A stretch of 64,000 nucleotides of DNA from Tillus elongatus (GCA_964006375.1 OZ023270.1:77036391-77100390), one strand, 5' to 3'; counted from the first letter of the stretch, positions 1 to 13,441 are shown. Translations and numbers: made by a program. Notes: a model not told the origin generated them from the letters alone.

Positions 1-1430
1 TTGATTAAGATACGATCTAAAGAACTCCGTTACAATTCATAAATATAATTGTTATCACCACATCAAGTTATCTATGCATACATCAACCGAGCCCACTATC
101 TCCGAATTCTAAACACGTGCACCTGACACCGTTGTGTCAATTCGAATTATCCACCGTCCCATCGTGCCACTCAAACAAAAAGAAAAAAAAATCTCAACGA
201 TATCGAGAAATTATAGCTGTTTAAATCTGAAACCATCAAAAATACCATGTGTTACAGTTAATCACACGTTATATATTGCCGGTGAAAAAATCGCACCTGG
301 CCAGCTCGATTATTCCTTCCCCGGTTCCATGGCAAGCCGCGACCGAACTTGACGGTACCACGGCTGGGCTCCTGTAGCAGGTGGATGGGGCTCATTGAAA
401 CAATGCAAGGGGTTAAACACACGTATATAAGTAGGATACATATATATAGTGGGTGGTTTCACCAAGCAATACACAAGGTGTACTTTAAGAGAGAATAAAA
501 AGCAATTATTTCGTGTGTATCTACCATATGCCAGGCTGTCTTCTTGTTCTTCTTCTTGTTCGGAATACGTTTTTACAATCTTCATTGAACCGTTTCATGA
601 AAATAACGACGATGTCCGCCAATTTACCTATATTCATTTCGATCTAGCCGGCCGCGGAAGGGTGGATATAGCCAAAACTGTTGGTCAGAAGGAAACAAAC
701 AAATGAATCACTCATTGATAATATCTGGGGTCATAAAAAAAATTGCCTTGAGATATATAATGAGTTCATTATCTTGAATTTGTATGTGTATAAATAAGGG
801 TAATAACACAAATGTGAGATCTTTGATTACGTCACTTTAGTTAAATCCAACGTCACAGTATATTATTCAAGAATATCTTGTGGTCAGTTTTTTACAAAAT
901 AGAAGCAAGGCGATTAGGTTATTAACAGATACAAACCACTATCGAAAAACTTTCCGCATATTCAATTATTTTGGAACGAAACAATCAAAAGATGAGAAAT
1001 GCTTTTTTCAGATTTAACTAAAGTATTACAAATTTCATTAACACAATTGCACACCCGGTTTGAAATCTTTGCTAAAAATTTAGTTTTAATTTTTATTATT
1101 TATTTTTACTTCCACACGTTTTGACGATGTGACACATCGGCGACAAAAAATTCCAAAATTGTTTTTCGCTTAAACGTCGAAAAAAGTATCGAAACATATA
1201 GTAAACATGATTTGGGAACGATGTATGTCTGTCTGTTTGTGGCCACAATACTTCAGAACGAATTGAGATATAGTCTTTAAGTTTGGTATAATAATAATAA
1301 TATTTATTTGGTCCTTTAGTTACAATTATTGTAAATCGGACGAGTCAAAAATCTTACAAGATAGAAAAGATAATCATGTCGTTTTGAAGACGCAATTCGA
1401 AAAAACGGATAAGCATTTTGTAGTATGGTA
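1..1430. other. Intron flank, no recognised gene
   Basis: AT-rich sequence upstream of the first recognisable exon. The open frames here are short and match nothing I recognise. A short ATA-rich run lies near 1286-1306. I see no exon, RNA gene or delimited repeat. It probably belongs to the intron preceding the zinc-finger exon at 1724. Confidence 0.5.
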
Positions 1431-1444
1431 GCCTCGGTACTTAT

Positions 1445-1645
1445 ACTGATAATTCTACAAAGGCCGCCATTCAGGAGCTTGGCTGGGAAGTCGCTTCACA
1501 TCTGCCCTATTCTCCAGATCCTACTTTATCAGACTTCTATCCCTATAATTTTCTCTGGATAGCCTTTGAGGAGTCTCTTATAAGTAATACTTACTATTCG
1601 ACTGGTGTACCGCAAGTGTCAATAATAGTCCCTCAATTCTTTAAA
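1445..1645 (+). pseudogene. Mariner transposase C-terminal scrap
   Basis: The translation carries the mariner C-terminal signature around the third catalytic Asp: ELGWEVASHLPYSPDPTLSD, where the family usually has a Pro-His-Pro-Pro-Tyr-Ser-Pro-Asp-Leu-Ala-Pro-Ser-Asp block. It runs on for about 40 residues with weak family resemblance. No transposase N-terminus or terminal repeat is visible, so this is a relic. It ends about 80 bases before the splice acceptor of the zinc-finger exon at 1724, which shows how close insertions have come to that exon. Confidence 0.7.
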
Positions 1646-1723
1646 CGTTTTTCTCAAGTTAATTGAAACTTATCTCAAACTCAATTAAAATAGCTGTGAA
1701 CCTAAATATTAATTTTTTTTCAG

Positions 1724-1908
1724 GTGAAAGACCATACAAGTGCCATCTACCAGACTGCGGACGGGCCTTCATTCAACTGTCCAATTTGCAGCAACATCTG
1801 AGGAACCACGATGCCCAAGTGGAAAGGGCGAAAAACCGACCTTTCCACTGCACAATCTGCGGAAAAGGTTTTGCGACGGAGTCCAGCCTTCGAACGCACA
1901 CATCGAAA
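1724..1908 (+). CDS. rotund/squeeze-like C2H2 zinc-finger exon
   Basis: Internal exon of a C2H2 transcription factor of the rotund/squeeze (lin-29-like) family, which acts as a sequence-specific nuclear regulator in insect development. A pyrimidine-rich stretch ending in CAG (721-723 of the second kilobase, i.e. 1721-1723) is the acceptor and GTAAGC at 1909 is the donor. The intron before it is phase 1, so the first Gly codon is split; the exon ends in phase 0. It encodes GERPYKCHLPDCGRAF followed by the helix QLSNLQQHLRNH (a C-X4-C-X12-H-X3-H finger), the family-typical linker DAQVERAKNRP, and most of a second finger FHCTICGKGFATESSLRTH. That finger lacks its last His, which comes from the exon at 55639. 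The exon is uninterrupted. Rotund and squeeze cannot be told apart from these residues alone. Confidence 0.9.
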
Positions 1909-2074
1909 GTAAGCCATGTATGTATTACACGAGTTTTCTTTATTATTTTCTTATTAATCTTTAAGTTGTGTTATATTTTGTTATATTCAAGCAAATGTAC
2001 AGATTCTAACTCACCACACTCTTATAATATATTTACAGTTAACAAATATAATTACGTAAATATTACATAGGTTA

Positions 2075-3235
2075 AATAATAAATTGTTTAATAAGTGAAA
2101 ACTTCATAAAATAGTATAATGGTTGTTATTTTAATTTTGTTTCGCATGTACCTGAATAATAAAAACTAATATTAAAAAAAATGGTGATTCGTTTGCAGAC
2201 AAAGAAAACTAGATTGTTTAATTAATTTTCAATTAGTAAGTAAAATTAACTGAGATTCACTGTGTAGTCTACAAATCGAGTAGGTCATGATATTTATGAA
2301 TTTGTTTATCGTCTAGATGCAGCACATAGTATAAAATTTAGAGGGTTTGAATGCGTCATGTAGATTTCCAAATTTTTAAAACTGAAGTCAACATATTTCG
2401 ATACCCTTAAATACCCTAAAATTTGCAAGTTGACTAAATCATTGCTAATAGATATTTCCTTGTGATCTGTCTGATCTACTTGTGACAAGTTTGCAAGTTT
2501 TATTGTCTTTTTTTATGGGTTGCGAGATAATCTACTGTACATTTGCTCCTCTGATTTATTAATTCATTTACGTACTTTATATTAATTTAAACACATTTGA
2601 TTTCAGATTATTATTTATAATTTTATATGATTTTTGTTGAGTTGAAAATTATCTTTAGTAAACAATTCTGCTTGATGTTGTCACGTGTTTAGTGTACATC
2701 CCCCGTTTTGGCTAAGATTCTGGATTTTACAGCAGTAGATAAAAATATATTTATAGCTCAATATCAAAATAGCAATCGTCAGAAAATAAAAACATAATAA
2801 AATAAGGTTTATAATGATTCAGAAATACGGTCGAAATATTTTAAATGTATATTAGCTAAAAAACATTAACGATGTGACCATCGATTTAAATTTGTAAGAG
2901 TTTTGCCATGAATTTATTTTGCTCAAGTGACCTACAAACCCCGAATTTTCTGATGGCTGGCAAAATACTGCCCAAAAAACCAACACTCTACATTTAACTA
3001 TAGCTGCGTTTTTTGCTGGCGTTTACATGTTTCTAATATTGCAAAGACCGCAGAGAAAGAGCTCAGATTTTCTTTTTCGGGTTAAAAGTTAGTTTTCATC
3101 ACAGTAGCTTCTTACGCTCTATAAACCACAGATACGTCCACAGCTGAAACATTTTTCCTGTGTCTGTGGTGGCGCCCTAAAGACAAATTTGTCCCTGCTA
3201 GATTTAACCTAGAACCGAGCTAAGTGAAAAACTGG
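2075..3235. other. Intron sequence, nothing recognised
   Basis: AT-rich stretch between the zinc-finger exon and the Penelope-type/mariner composite. No coding frame with recognisable family residues, no tandem array and no inverted repeat that I could delimit. Confidence 0.45.
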
Positions 3236-3239
3236 AACC

Positions 3240-3360
3240 TGTGATGAGCACTAAGAAGTACACTTGGAGAAACCCAAATCACCACAACACTTATTTCAGA
3301 GACCTTACGATCGTTTCGTTGACAAAGTCAACATCTTCAGAGGAAGAAAAATTCTAGAAT
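3240..3360 (-). repeat. Penelope-type terminal repeat with hammerhead-like motif
   Basis: Shares a block (AGTACACTTGGAGAA, then CCCAAATCACCACAAC, then a CGATCGTTTCG core) with copies near 10.9, 33.9, 60.2 and 63.2 kb. Read on the minus strand, 3303-3343 shows CCT, CTGAAGA, a 7-bp hairpin TTGAC/GTCAA-type arm, GAAA, palindromic CGATCG, TA and AGG. This is the order expected for a minimal hammerhead ribozyme, with only 3 bp for stem I. Hammerheads of this minimal, probably dimeric type are known from the flanking repeats of Penelope-like retroelements. It abuts the truncated 3' side of the mariner that follows. Confidence 0.6.
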
Positions 3361-3394
3361 TTTTCCGGCTTTTCCAAACTCTATCTATTGTTCC

Positions 3395-4524
3395 CATTAA
3401 ACCCATTAAGCCGAGCCATTTTTTAAAGTTTGGAAACAATAAATAGTCACTCGGTGCTAAATCCGGAAAATAGGGCGGATGAGGGGGCAATTCGTATCCC
3501 AATTTAAGCAATTTCGTCATGACGCCTACACATGTGTGCACCCTTGTATTGTATTGGTGGAAAAGAACTTTTTTCTTGGCCAAATGCGGTCGTTTTTTCT
3601 TCAAATCGTCATTGAATCGGTCCAATAAGTTGGTGTTACATTCTCCATTGATTGTTTTTCCCTTTTGAAGGTAATCAATGTGGATTATACCGCGTGCATC
3701 ACAAAAAACGGTCGCCATGACTTTATTGGCCGACAAACCGACCTTGGCCTTCTTCGGCGCCAATTCGCACGGAGAAACCCACTGTTTTGACTGCTGCTTG
3801 GTCTCTGGTGTATTGTGGTGAATCCATGTTTCGTCTACGGTTACGAAACTGCGCAAAAACTCGTCCCTATTGCGGTTGAACAACGCCAAACACTCCTTCG
3901 AAGTTGTCACACGATTGCGTTTGTGGTCGATTGTGAGCAACCGCGGCACCCATCTTGCAGATAGCTTTTTCATACCCAAGTGATCATGCAAAATCGAAAC
4001 CACTGAGCCATGTGATATGCATATGTCTTCCACAATCTCCCGCACTTTCAATCTCCGATCGGCCAATACGATATCGTGAATGTTTTCAACTGTTTCGGGT
4101 GTATCGACCTCAACTGGGCGTCCAGAACGTTCGGCGTCATTTGTACTTGTACGGCCGCAACGTTATTCAGTAATCCACCTTTTTACGAGGGAAATTGATG
4201 GTGCAGAGTCCCCATAGTATTTATCAAGCAAGCGTTGATTTGAGTGATGGTTTTTTTTCGGCAAAAAAATAAAGTTTGATGGGCACACGAAATTCACTTT
4301 ATTCCATTTTCGTTATAACTCAAGAGGTTGTCTGCTTTCAATGGCTATCTAACACAAACTAAATGACGCAGCTTGTTCAAAATTTGACAGGAGTCAACTG
4401 ACAAGATGCTTGTTGGCAGGAGCAGTGCTGCCCTTCCTGTGAAGAGGGGGGAAATTAAAAAAGTCACGGACTTATTGACCCTGAAGTAAATAGCATATGG
4501 ACTTTCAAATGGCACACCCTGTAC
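3395..4524 (-). pseudogene. Mariner transposase, 3'-truncated and inactivated
   Basis: Tc1/mariner DD34D transposase read on the minus strand. The inferred ATG is at 4307-4305, followed at once by a stop (M-E-stop where the family has Met-Glu-Lys-Ser-Glu-Phe-Arg-Val), a frameshift near 4245 and another stop around 4159. From about 4115 the frame is open: an HTH (VREIVEDICISHGSVVSILH), then KKLSARWVPRLLT, the first catalytic Asp in FVTVDETWIHH, and the third Asp region PPYFPDLAPSDYLLFP. The second catalytic Asp is lost: the motif reads HQYNTR where the family has His-Gln-Asp-Asn-Ala. After KKWLG the family sequence stops near 3395, where the Penelope-type repeat begins, so the C-terminus and 3' terminal repeat are missing. 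The 5' end, TACAGGGTGTGCCATTTG on the minus strand at about 4524, abuts a long (TA)n tract, consistent with the TA target of mariners. Confidence 0.85.

Positions 4525-4526
<2 letters not shown>

Positions 4527-4603
<77 letters not shown>
4527..4603. repeat. (TA)n microsatellite
   Basis: About 75 bases of alternating TA followed by a short TG-rich tract, immediately beside the mariner 5' terminus. Because mariners duplicate a TA on insertion, the element may have landed in, or seeded, this tract. Confidence 0.9.
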
Positions 4604-4606
<3 letters not shown>

Positions 4607-4944
4607 GTGTGTGTATGTGTGTTCAGGAAGCGAAGGATAAATATCGTCGAACTAGGCAAATGTAGAACATAGGTAACGGTATAATTTCAACTATATTAAA
4701 CTCACAAACTCAACAATAACATTATTAAATAACAAATGAATGAACTTACGTAGATTGTGACATGGTGAATCCTAATTAAACAGTATTTTATGATTACATA
4801 ATTAAATTATATGTATCGCGTCGTTACATCTGAAGCAATCTAATATTAACTGTCTACATTGTAAAAACTTATTTAACTCACTCATTCTGATTCACTAAAA
4901 GTAATCTCTTTTATATTTACCAATAATACTTATACTGATTCTTA

Positions 4945-5147
4945 GCGCCTCCGTGGCGGTGCGGGAAACTCGATTCAGACTTTCCAATACGGACTCGGGG
5001 GTCGACGGTTCGAGACTCACCGGCAGCGGATGATTTTTCAAAATCACTGTCGTCGTTAAGATCGAGCTCAAGGTGGAGGGTAGGTTAGTTTAGATGAGCA
5101 AAAAGGGTCAGCAATGGCCTAATTGCCAGTAAGCATCTTACCTTTAC
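4945..5147 (+). mobile_element. tRNA-derived SINE, family B, with 16-bp target duplication
   Basis: A 203-bp GC-richer insert flanked by perfect 16-bp direct repeats CTTATACTGATTCTTA at 4929-4944 and 5148-5163. The head looks tRNA-like: CCTCCGTGGCGGTGCGGG resembles an A box region and GACGGTTCGAGACTC matches the RNA polymerase III B box (GGTTCGAnnC). The tail is TTACCTTTACC-like rather than poly-A. It differs from the family-A SINEs elsewhere in the window. The intact duplication implies fairly recent insertion by target-primed reverse transcription with a partner LINE. Confidence 0.85.
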
Positions 5148-5472
5148 CTTATACTGATTCTTAATTAGTTTTACGACCTTCCGAATTGCTGACTGCAACA
5201 TTCCTGCGTATCTTGCTAATTTGCTTTGTTTACTGTTTACATACCGAATGTGATATTTTCAATGTCAATCGATACAATTCTGACCTCTAATTATTCGCAA
5301 TATTTACATTCCTTGCTGTAAAGAATTAAAATGAACTACTTTGAATTATTATTTTAGTGTTTTTAACAATTATATTTCTACGTTTCTTACGGCCCTTCTG
5401 AAGACATTTCCTGTTCTCTGAACAATATGTATGTATGTATGTATGTATGAAAGGAATTGTAACAATAAAAGC

Positions 5473-5562
<90 letters not shown>
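5473..5562. repeat. (TAA)n tract, left flank of Dong-like LINE
   Basis: About 90 bases of TAA repeats ending exactly where the LINE body begins; a matching tract lies at its 3' end (7880-7979). A short TATG tract precedes it near 5428-5448. Confidence 0.9.
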
Positions 5563-7980
<2,418 letters not shown>

Positions 7981-7984
7981 GAGG

Positions 7985-9580
7985 GATTAAGTTGCATGTG
8001 TTGTATTTATTTTAACGCCTCTAAGGAAAAAAGACGGACTATAAGTCTCTGGAAATGTTAATTTTTTCCACCGTTCCGGCGCTTTAAATAGAGACAGGAA
8101 ACACAAAATCCCTGTCCAAAACAAATGGCCCAAGGCACGCCACGACATAATTTTATTTAGATACGATAATCTCTATCGCATTTTTACGATAAGCCCGTCC
8201 GATAACGTTGCCCAAGACAGATAAAGCTAATATTCCATCATCCAGGTAATATGGCACGATTTGACAACGGCGCATGTTTAGATAGAAAATCAATTACACA
8301 GAGTGTCCGGAATGTATAATATAATATAAAAGTTTAATGAAGTAAAATCCTACCGTAAATATGAGATATATACGACGATTAAGAAAATATGCGTGTAGAG
8401 AACACATTAAAAATCATCGCATGTTCCAATCCATTTTGCTTCTAACCCTTTGTATGGAGTCCGGATCACAATTTCTAATAAGTTTTTATTGTTGCGGATG
8501 GAAAACAGCACGAGAAATGCGCATTAGAATCCGTACCGCTCCGCCGAAATTGTTAGATACGTCGTGTTTCTTGTATTTTATATTTTAAGACAATGGAGGG
8601 CGATATAGTTTTCTTTATTTGCAAAATAAAATATGCCCGGTATAAATTGTGTGCTGCCTTCTTGTGGGGCATAAAAGAGGAAAGTTTTGCGTATATATAA
8701 AGAAACGCAATATTTATGGTCGGAATTTATTATTTTGCAGGCAAAAACGTTGCATGAAACCAACGAATAAATAAGACAGTTTTTCCCTCGTTCCATTGAT
8801 GACGGCGGTTCGTATTTCAAACGCGGTATTATTATGGACAGGTCTTGGTTGCTATGGATTTCCTGTTTTTCTGTTTGCCTGTTGACCCAGGTTCTGAATG
8901 CCGTTTCTAGGAAAATGCACATATGCAAACTGCGAAACTGGAAGACAAATGTGTTTAATCAAATTTTGCATAATGTGACCCATATTTGCTGAATGTCTTA
9001 TGATTGCTAATCAGAATCTTCATGTTTGCCAAATGTTTTCTCGTTTCAATGTCGTAGCTCTACGTGTGCTTTACGTGTATTTCTTGTTTATCTAACAATT
9101 ACATCACTGCATTTACATATTGAAAATACAACAAAAGAACAAATATGAAGATATAACAAAAGTACGTAGAAACACTTAAAAAATATGTTTGTATTCGTAT
9201 CATTTTAAATTAATGAGAATAATATCTTGACGCGCCTTAAATCGAATTTTACCACTATCATTTTACTGACTAAACTAAGACTTTAATTATACTGTGATCA
9301 AAATTATAAAAACAGTATACACACTTAACGCTCCATCTAAAGGACAAACAGTGAAGACATGTAAAATTACAAGGTGTGATATCATAGTTTCACTTGGTAA
9401 GGTATAATATGACATATCCCTGATTGTAAAAACGCAAAAAGAATGGCACAGGAAGCTCTGTGTACTGAATAATATGTTAAAAATAATAAAACTAAAATCA
9501 ATATAACGAAAAAAAGAATGGCGATAGGTAATGACTACGAAATCGAGTATAACGCTAATCGGCCAACAACTTGAAAAAGT
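7985..9580. other. Intron sequence, little recognised
   Basis: No gene that I can support. Near 8632 a frame starts MPGINCVLPSCGA and then hits a stop; it faintly recalls a THAP N-terminus but has no matching CX2H half. The rest is AT-rich sequence without delimited repeats. Confidence 0.4.
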
Positions 9581-9589
9581 AGATATGTT

Positions 9590-10665
9590 TTACGTACCTT
9601 GTTACAGATGATGCTAGATATATCAAAGAACTGAAAAGAAGAATCGCAATGGCAAAGCAATCATTCGACAGACCAAATATTAATTCCGCTGATAAAAAAA
9701 TTAACTTGCACCTGAGAAAGATGTCTATCAAGTCATATGTATGAAGTGTTGTGATGTATGGGCGGGAAAGCTAGACTATAATTAAGCAACACATGAAGAA
9801 CAATTGTACAATTTAACCCCACCAAATCACAGTCTTGCTTTCTTTCTCATAAGAGATACACCAGCCCTAAACCCATCAAAATTAACAACCAAGTTATTCA
9901 AAGTAATGATTCCTTTTCTCTTGTCGGCATTTCTGCGGATCGAAATCTCAATTGGCACCAACATGTCACATCAGTTGCAGAAGCGGCTGCTAAGAAATTA
10001 GGTTTTCTCTTCCGGGCTCGCAAATACTTTTCACCAGCTAATCTCTATATCTTATGTACTTCATAAATAAGGCCAAACCTCGAATACTGCTCCCACATCT
10101 GGGGTGCAGCTGCCGCTTCTACACTCGCTATCCTGGACTCCATTCAAAAGAGAGCCATACGTCTCATCGGTGATCCTACCCTCACCCAAAGGCTGCCATC
10201 TCTTGCCCACCGACGTGTCATTGGTGACCTCTCTCTCTCTCTCTCTCTCTTTTATAGATATCTGCACGGGCACTGCTCAGAGGAGCTTTCTTCCATAGTT
10301 CCTCCACATGCTGCCCCCAACAGTTCTACCAGGGAACAGAGCGAATGCACCCTTTTACTGTCCAAGTCACCAGACATAGAACATCTTGTTATGCCCGCTC
10401 TTTTGTCCCAAGGACTTCCAAGTTGTGGAATTCCTTGCCGGCACATGTTTTTCCTTTTCCTCCGAACCTCCAAACCTCTAAGTCCAGAATTCACAATTTG
10501 CCTCTTTCCTCCTTGTCAACAACCACGGTACGATAGTATTTAGGCTGTAAGCCCTCGTGATGTGTTGTTGAAAATTAAAAAAATTAAAAAAAACATAAGC
10601 TTCTGAAATGTGGACATGAAGAAAATGATAAAGACAAGGTACACCGATATAAAAAACAGCCTATA
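9590..10665 (+). mobile_element. RTE-like LINE fragment split by a later insertion
   Basis: Left part (about 9590-9796) reads like the C-terminal region of RT ORFs with TDD-R..KELKRRIAMAKQSF...INLHLRKMSIKSYV...MYGRES. The right part resumes after about 10592 with a segment matching the continuation seen intact at 42645-43030 (AAGCTTCTGAAATGTGGACA). The intervening roughly 790 bp is a jockey/CR1-like 3' end, so that element inserted here later. Stops and frameshifts are frequent; it is a relic. Related scraps lie at 31340, 35665 and 42645. Confidence 0.65.
9797..10592 (+). mobile_element. Jockey/CR1-like LINE 3' end, copy 1
   Basis: 3' fragment of a non-LTR retrotransposon shared with 20616-21475 and 61885-62875. 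It contains VQFNPTKSQSCFLSHKRYT-like and RKYFSPANLYILY.SQIRPNLEYCSHIWGAAAA-like coding remains with frameshifts, a (CT)n expansion at 10229-10250, and the common 3' end GTATTTAGGCTGTAAGCCC followed by TCGTGATGTGTTGTTGAAA and an A-rich tail. It is severely 5'-truncated and interrupts an RTE-like fragment. Confidence 0.8.
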
Positions 10666-10800
10666 ACTCACAAAACAATGGGCCGATTTTGATGAAATTT
10701 GACAAGTACCTTTCATTTGAGTGGCTTGAATAAGTTCGTTGGCCAGGAAAATCAAACCGGTTTTTCCGAAAAAAAAAATTGTTTCCTTTCAACAAATTTT
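10665..10800 (+). repeat. Fragment of the hairpin/(TA)n element family
   Basis: Matches the internal unit of that family (AATGGGCCGATTTTGATGAA, then AAGTTCGTTGGCCAGGAAAATC). No terminal hairpin or (TA)n is retained. A second scrap at 11340-11430 matches the family head (AATTCACTAATGAGG, then TTTCAAATGAGC). Confidence 0.7.
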
Positions 10801-10839
10801 TGTATCTCCAAAAATAACAAAGCTATGGTAACCAATAAG

Positions 10840-11045
10840 TAGAATTTGCAGAACCCAATTCATCACAATACAGTTTTGGGACCTGACGATCGTTTCGATA
10901 ACAAAGAGGGTTGATTAAAGTTTATTCATCCCTATGATGACGCTAACTTTGTTAGCGAAACGATCGTCAGGTCTAAAAGCTGTATTGTAATGAATTGAGT
11001 TTTCCAAATTGTACTTATCAGTACTCATCACAGGTTCCAATCTTT
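10840..11045. repeat. Penelope-type foldback repeat with hammerhead-like motif
   Basis: Two inverted copies of the hammerhead-bearing repeat lie head to head. The left half (10882-10909, minus) retains CGATCGTTTCG but lacks the CTGATGA side. The right copy (10931-10971, plus) reads CCT, ATGATGA, a perfect 7-bp stem CGCTAAC-TTT-GTTAGCG, AAA, CGATCG, TC, AGG. The conserved first C of CTGATGA is A here, which should abolish cleavage. Outer flanks (AACCCAATTCATCACAATAC and its reverse complement) pair across the element. Confidence 0.6.
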
Positions 11046-11858
11046 ACTCATATGGCAACAAAATTAATACAGCTGTAGAGATTTTTTCTGTGGCTTCATA
11101 AATACTTGGTGTTTTTATCTACAATAGATTTTTCTTTTTACGGCATCGTCAGGCAAACAATTGTGTTCTTTTGAAACCACAAAAAAGTATCTACGTCTGT
11201 ATTTAGATCAAACCACATCTTTTTTTTTTTCTAAAGCTAATCATTCAATTTTTCATAACCTAAAAACATTAATTTTGCAACATGGTTCTACAAAGAAGGC
11301 AACTAATGTAATATAATCAAATAGCTTTATTAGTATTTTTTTTTAATTCACTAATGAGGGGATCCCGACTTTCGAATTTTGAAAAAATTCTTTCAAATGA
11401 GCACTAATTAGGCCCCCGAGGACACTTTTTCGACATGCAATGAAGTCGTTTTTATTTTTTTCCCCGAAAAGGAAGTAATATACGAAAAGATATTAAGAGG
11501 AAAAAAAGTTGTATGTTTATGTGCTTAATCTGAAAAAAATAATAAAATTAAAAAAACCCTCAGTAGCATAAATTTTTTTTAGTCAATATTATTCGTGAGA
11601 GTGCCCCTCGAGACGCCACTGAAACTAATAATTATCTTTCAGTAAGTGCCAACTTAGCGTCTATAACCCTGCCAGATTTCAACAAAATGGACAAAGGGGT
11701 CATTAAGATATTAATAAAAAAAACATTCTTTTTTAAACTTTGACACCCTGTATCTTGAAAACCAGACTCTTCAGGACACATGTTCATATGAACTATTCTA
11801 CTTGAATTTGGCTCAGGAACGCGCGCTTGAAATTACGCCCTATCATTAAGTAACACCT

Positions 11859-11912
11859 TGTTTTATTTGTCAGCGCTAGCGTTGGTCTTCAAGTCAGAGC
11901 CTACTTTGGTTA

Positions 11913-12003
<91 letters not shown>

Positions 12004-12090
12004 TTCTGACCACCGTTAACATTATTACTTTACTACTAACCAAAGTAGGCTCTGACTTCAAGACCGATGCTAGCGCTAACAAATAAAACA
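11859..12090. repeat. Inverted-repeat MITE with (TA)n core
   Basis: Arms of about 55 bp pair across a (TA)n tract at 11912-11999. The left arm includes TTTATTTGTCAGCGCTAGCG and GTCAGAGCCTACTTTGGTTA; the right arm carries the reverse complements (TAACCAAAGTAGGCTCTGAC and CTAGCGCTAACAAATAAA). No coding sequence. A nonautonomous, cruciform-forming element. Confidence 0.8.
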
Positions 12091-12094
12091 GAGC

Positions 12095-13140
12095 GCCTTT
12101 CCTTCACAACAAAAATGTCAAAAGTTGTTGCAAGATGATATGTTTTAGTTATTCTTGCTTTTTAAGATACTGAAGTTTGATCATGTCTAATCCCCTTTAG
12201 ACTGTGATGTTTTCTGAATTTTCTTCGATGACGATCCTATTCGAATTAGCTAATAAGTGAAATGACATGAATCCGTTTTAAAATAGAACACACGGTGTGT
12301 CACTTCGAACGAATTATCTATCCATAGAACGCTGTCTTGGTCTAAACGTAATACCTCGAAAAATCCCTGCAACTTCTTCACACCACTTTAACCCTGTGAG
12401 AATTTTTCCTGCGGCAAATTAGGGGGTATCAGGTGCTGGCTTAATTGAAAAATCTAGATTTAATCCGCAATAATTTCTTAAATATTCAAAGGCGGCCGCT
12501 TCGCTCCCTATTCTTTTCTTTATCCAGAAAAGGGTTACCCGATTGCTGCTATCCCGGTTTACAAACAACGAGACTTATACGTGTAAGAAACCGATGGGAA
12601 TTACTTTCTTCCGGGGGAAAACCCCGCAATATTTATGAAAGAATGTGTAAAATCAGATTATCAGATTAGATAAGGACGTGTCGACATTTTTATGACCCCT
12701 TTTATAAGAACCATCAGCGTTCCTTGGATGTATTTTATGAATGCGTGAACCGCAACCAACTAAATTCAACTAACAACCTCGAGGAGAGAATGAGAGAAAG
12801 AGAGAGAGAGAGAGAGAAAGAGAGAAGATGGTGATTATATTCTAAACAAATAAATTAATTAGCTGATAGTCGAACAACTCGGCCGGGGCTTTTAAGAATT
12901 TCTAAAGTTGATACAGTTTTACGTTATGTATGCAAATTTATGTATGTTAGGTTTCTTCTATCCCTCTGTGAATATTACACGCGTTACACAATGTATTTAT
13001 ATAGCAATGATAGTCCGGAGCCTTCCGGGACATTTATCAAGGTAAAAGAGTCAGTCTGTGTGTGTATGAGCGTGTGTTTGTATGTGTGCATGCATGAATG
13101 TGTATATGTATATGTTTGGGAAAGCGTAATTCTTGAGTTT
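12095..13140. other. Intron sequence with a GA-rich tract
   Basis: No recognised gene. A purine microsatellite (GAGA-rich) spans about 12781-12829, and a TG-rich imperfect stretch spans about 13057-13115. Confidence 0.45.
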
Positions 13141-13165
13141 AACATACACTTTTAAAGTAGGTATA

Positions 13166-13430
13166 TACAGGGTGCGTCAATGTGATCCGATACATTTCCA
13201 GATGCCATTGCTTGGTGAGTGAAGTCAGAACGATAAGGAGAGTTGCGTTGGAGAGGGAAAGTCATGCCATTTTCAGCTGCCAACATGAATGGGACGCGTG
13301 AGCATCGCGCTTTCCCTGTGGACAGGAACAACCAATCTGTAATTGAATACCTTGCTGCAAGAAGGAGGCAGCTCCACTTTCAAGTGAAAATAAGATACAC
13401 AGCGTGTCCAGCCGGGAACTTACACGATAC
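13166..13430 (+). pseudogene. Possible 5' end of a Tc1/mariner-like element
   Basis: Begins with ACAGGGTGCGTCAATGTGAT, the kind of terminus seen in several Tc1/mariner-like elements. It then encodes MNGTREHRAFPVDRNNQSVI, reminiscent of the N-terminus (EHR.F.VE.F..N.SVI) of the insect transposases whose C-terminal motif is WPPRSPDLTPLDFFLWG. Only the first part is present; it is interrupted by the SINE at 13442. Assignment is tentative. Confidence 0.4.
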
Positions 13431-13441
13431 ATATTTCAGGA

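Noticed and set aside
134..706. Short overlapping open frames at the left edge
   Set aside because: No family residues, no splice context, present on both strands; best explained by chance.
8632..8760. Possible THAP start (MPGINCVLPSCGA)
   Set aside because: A stop follows immediately and the C-X2-H half of the domain is absent; too weak to call.
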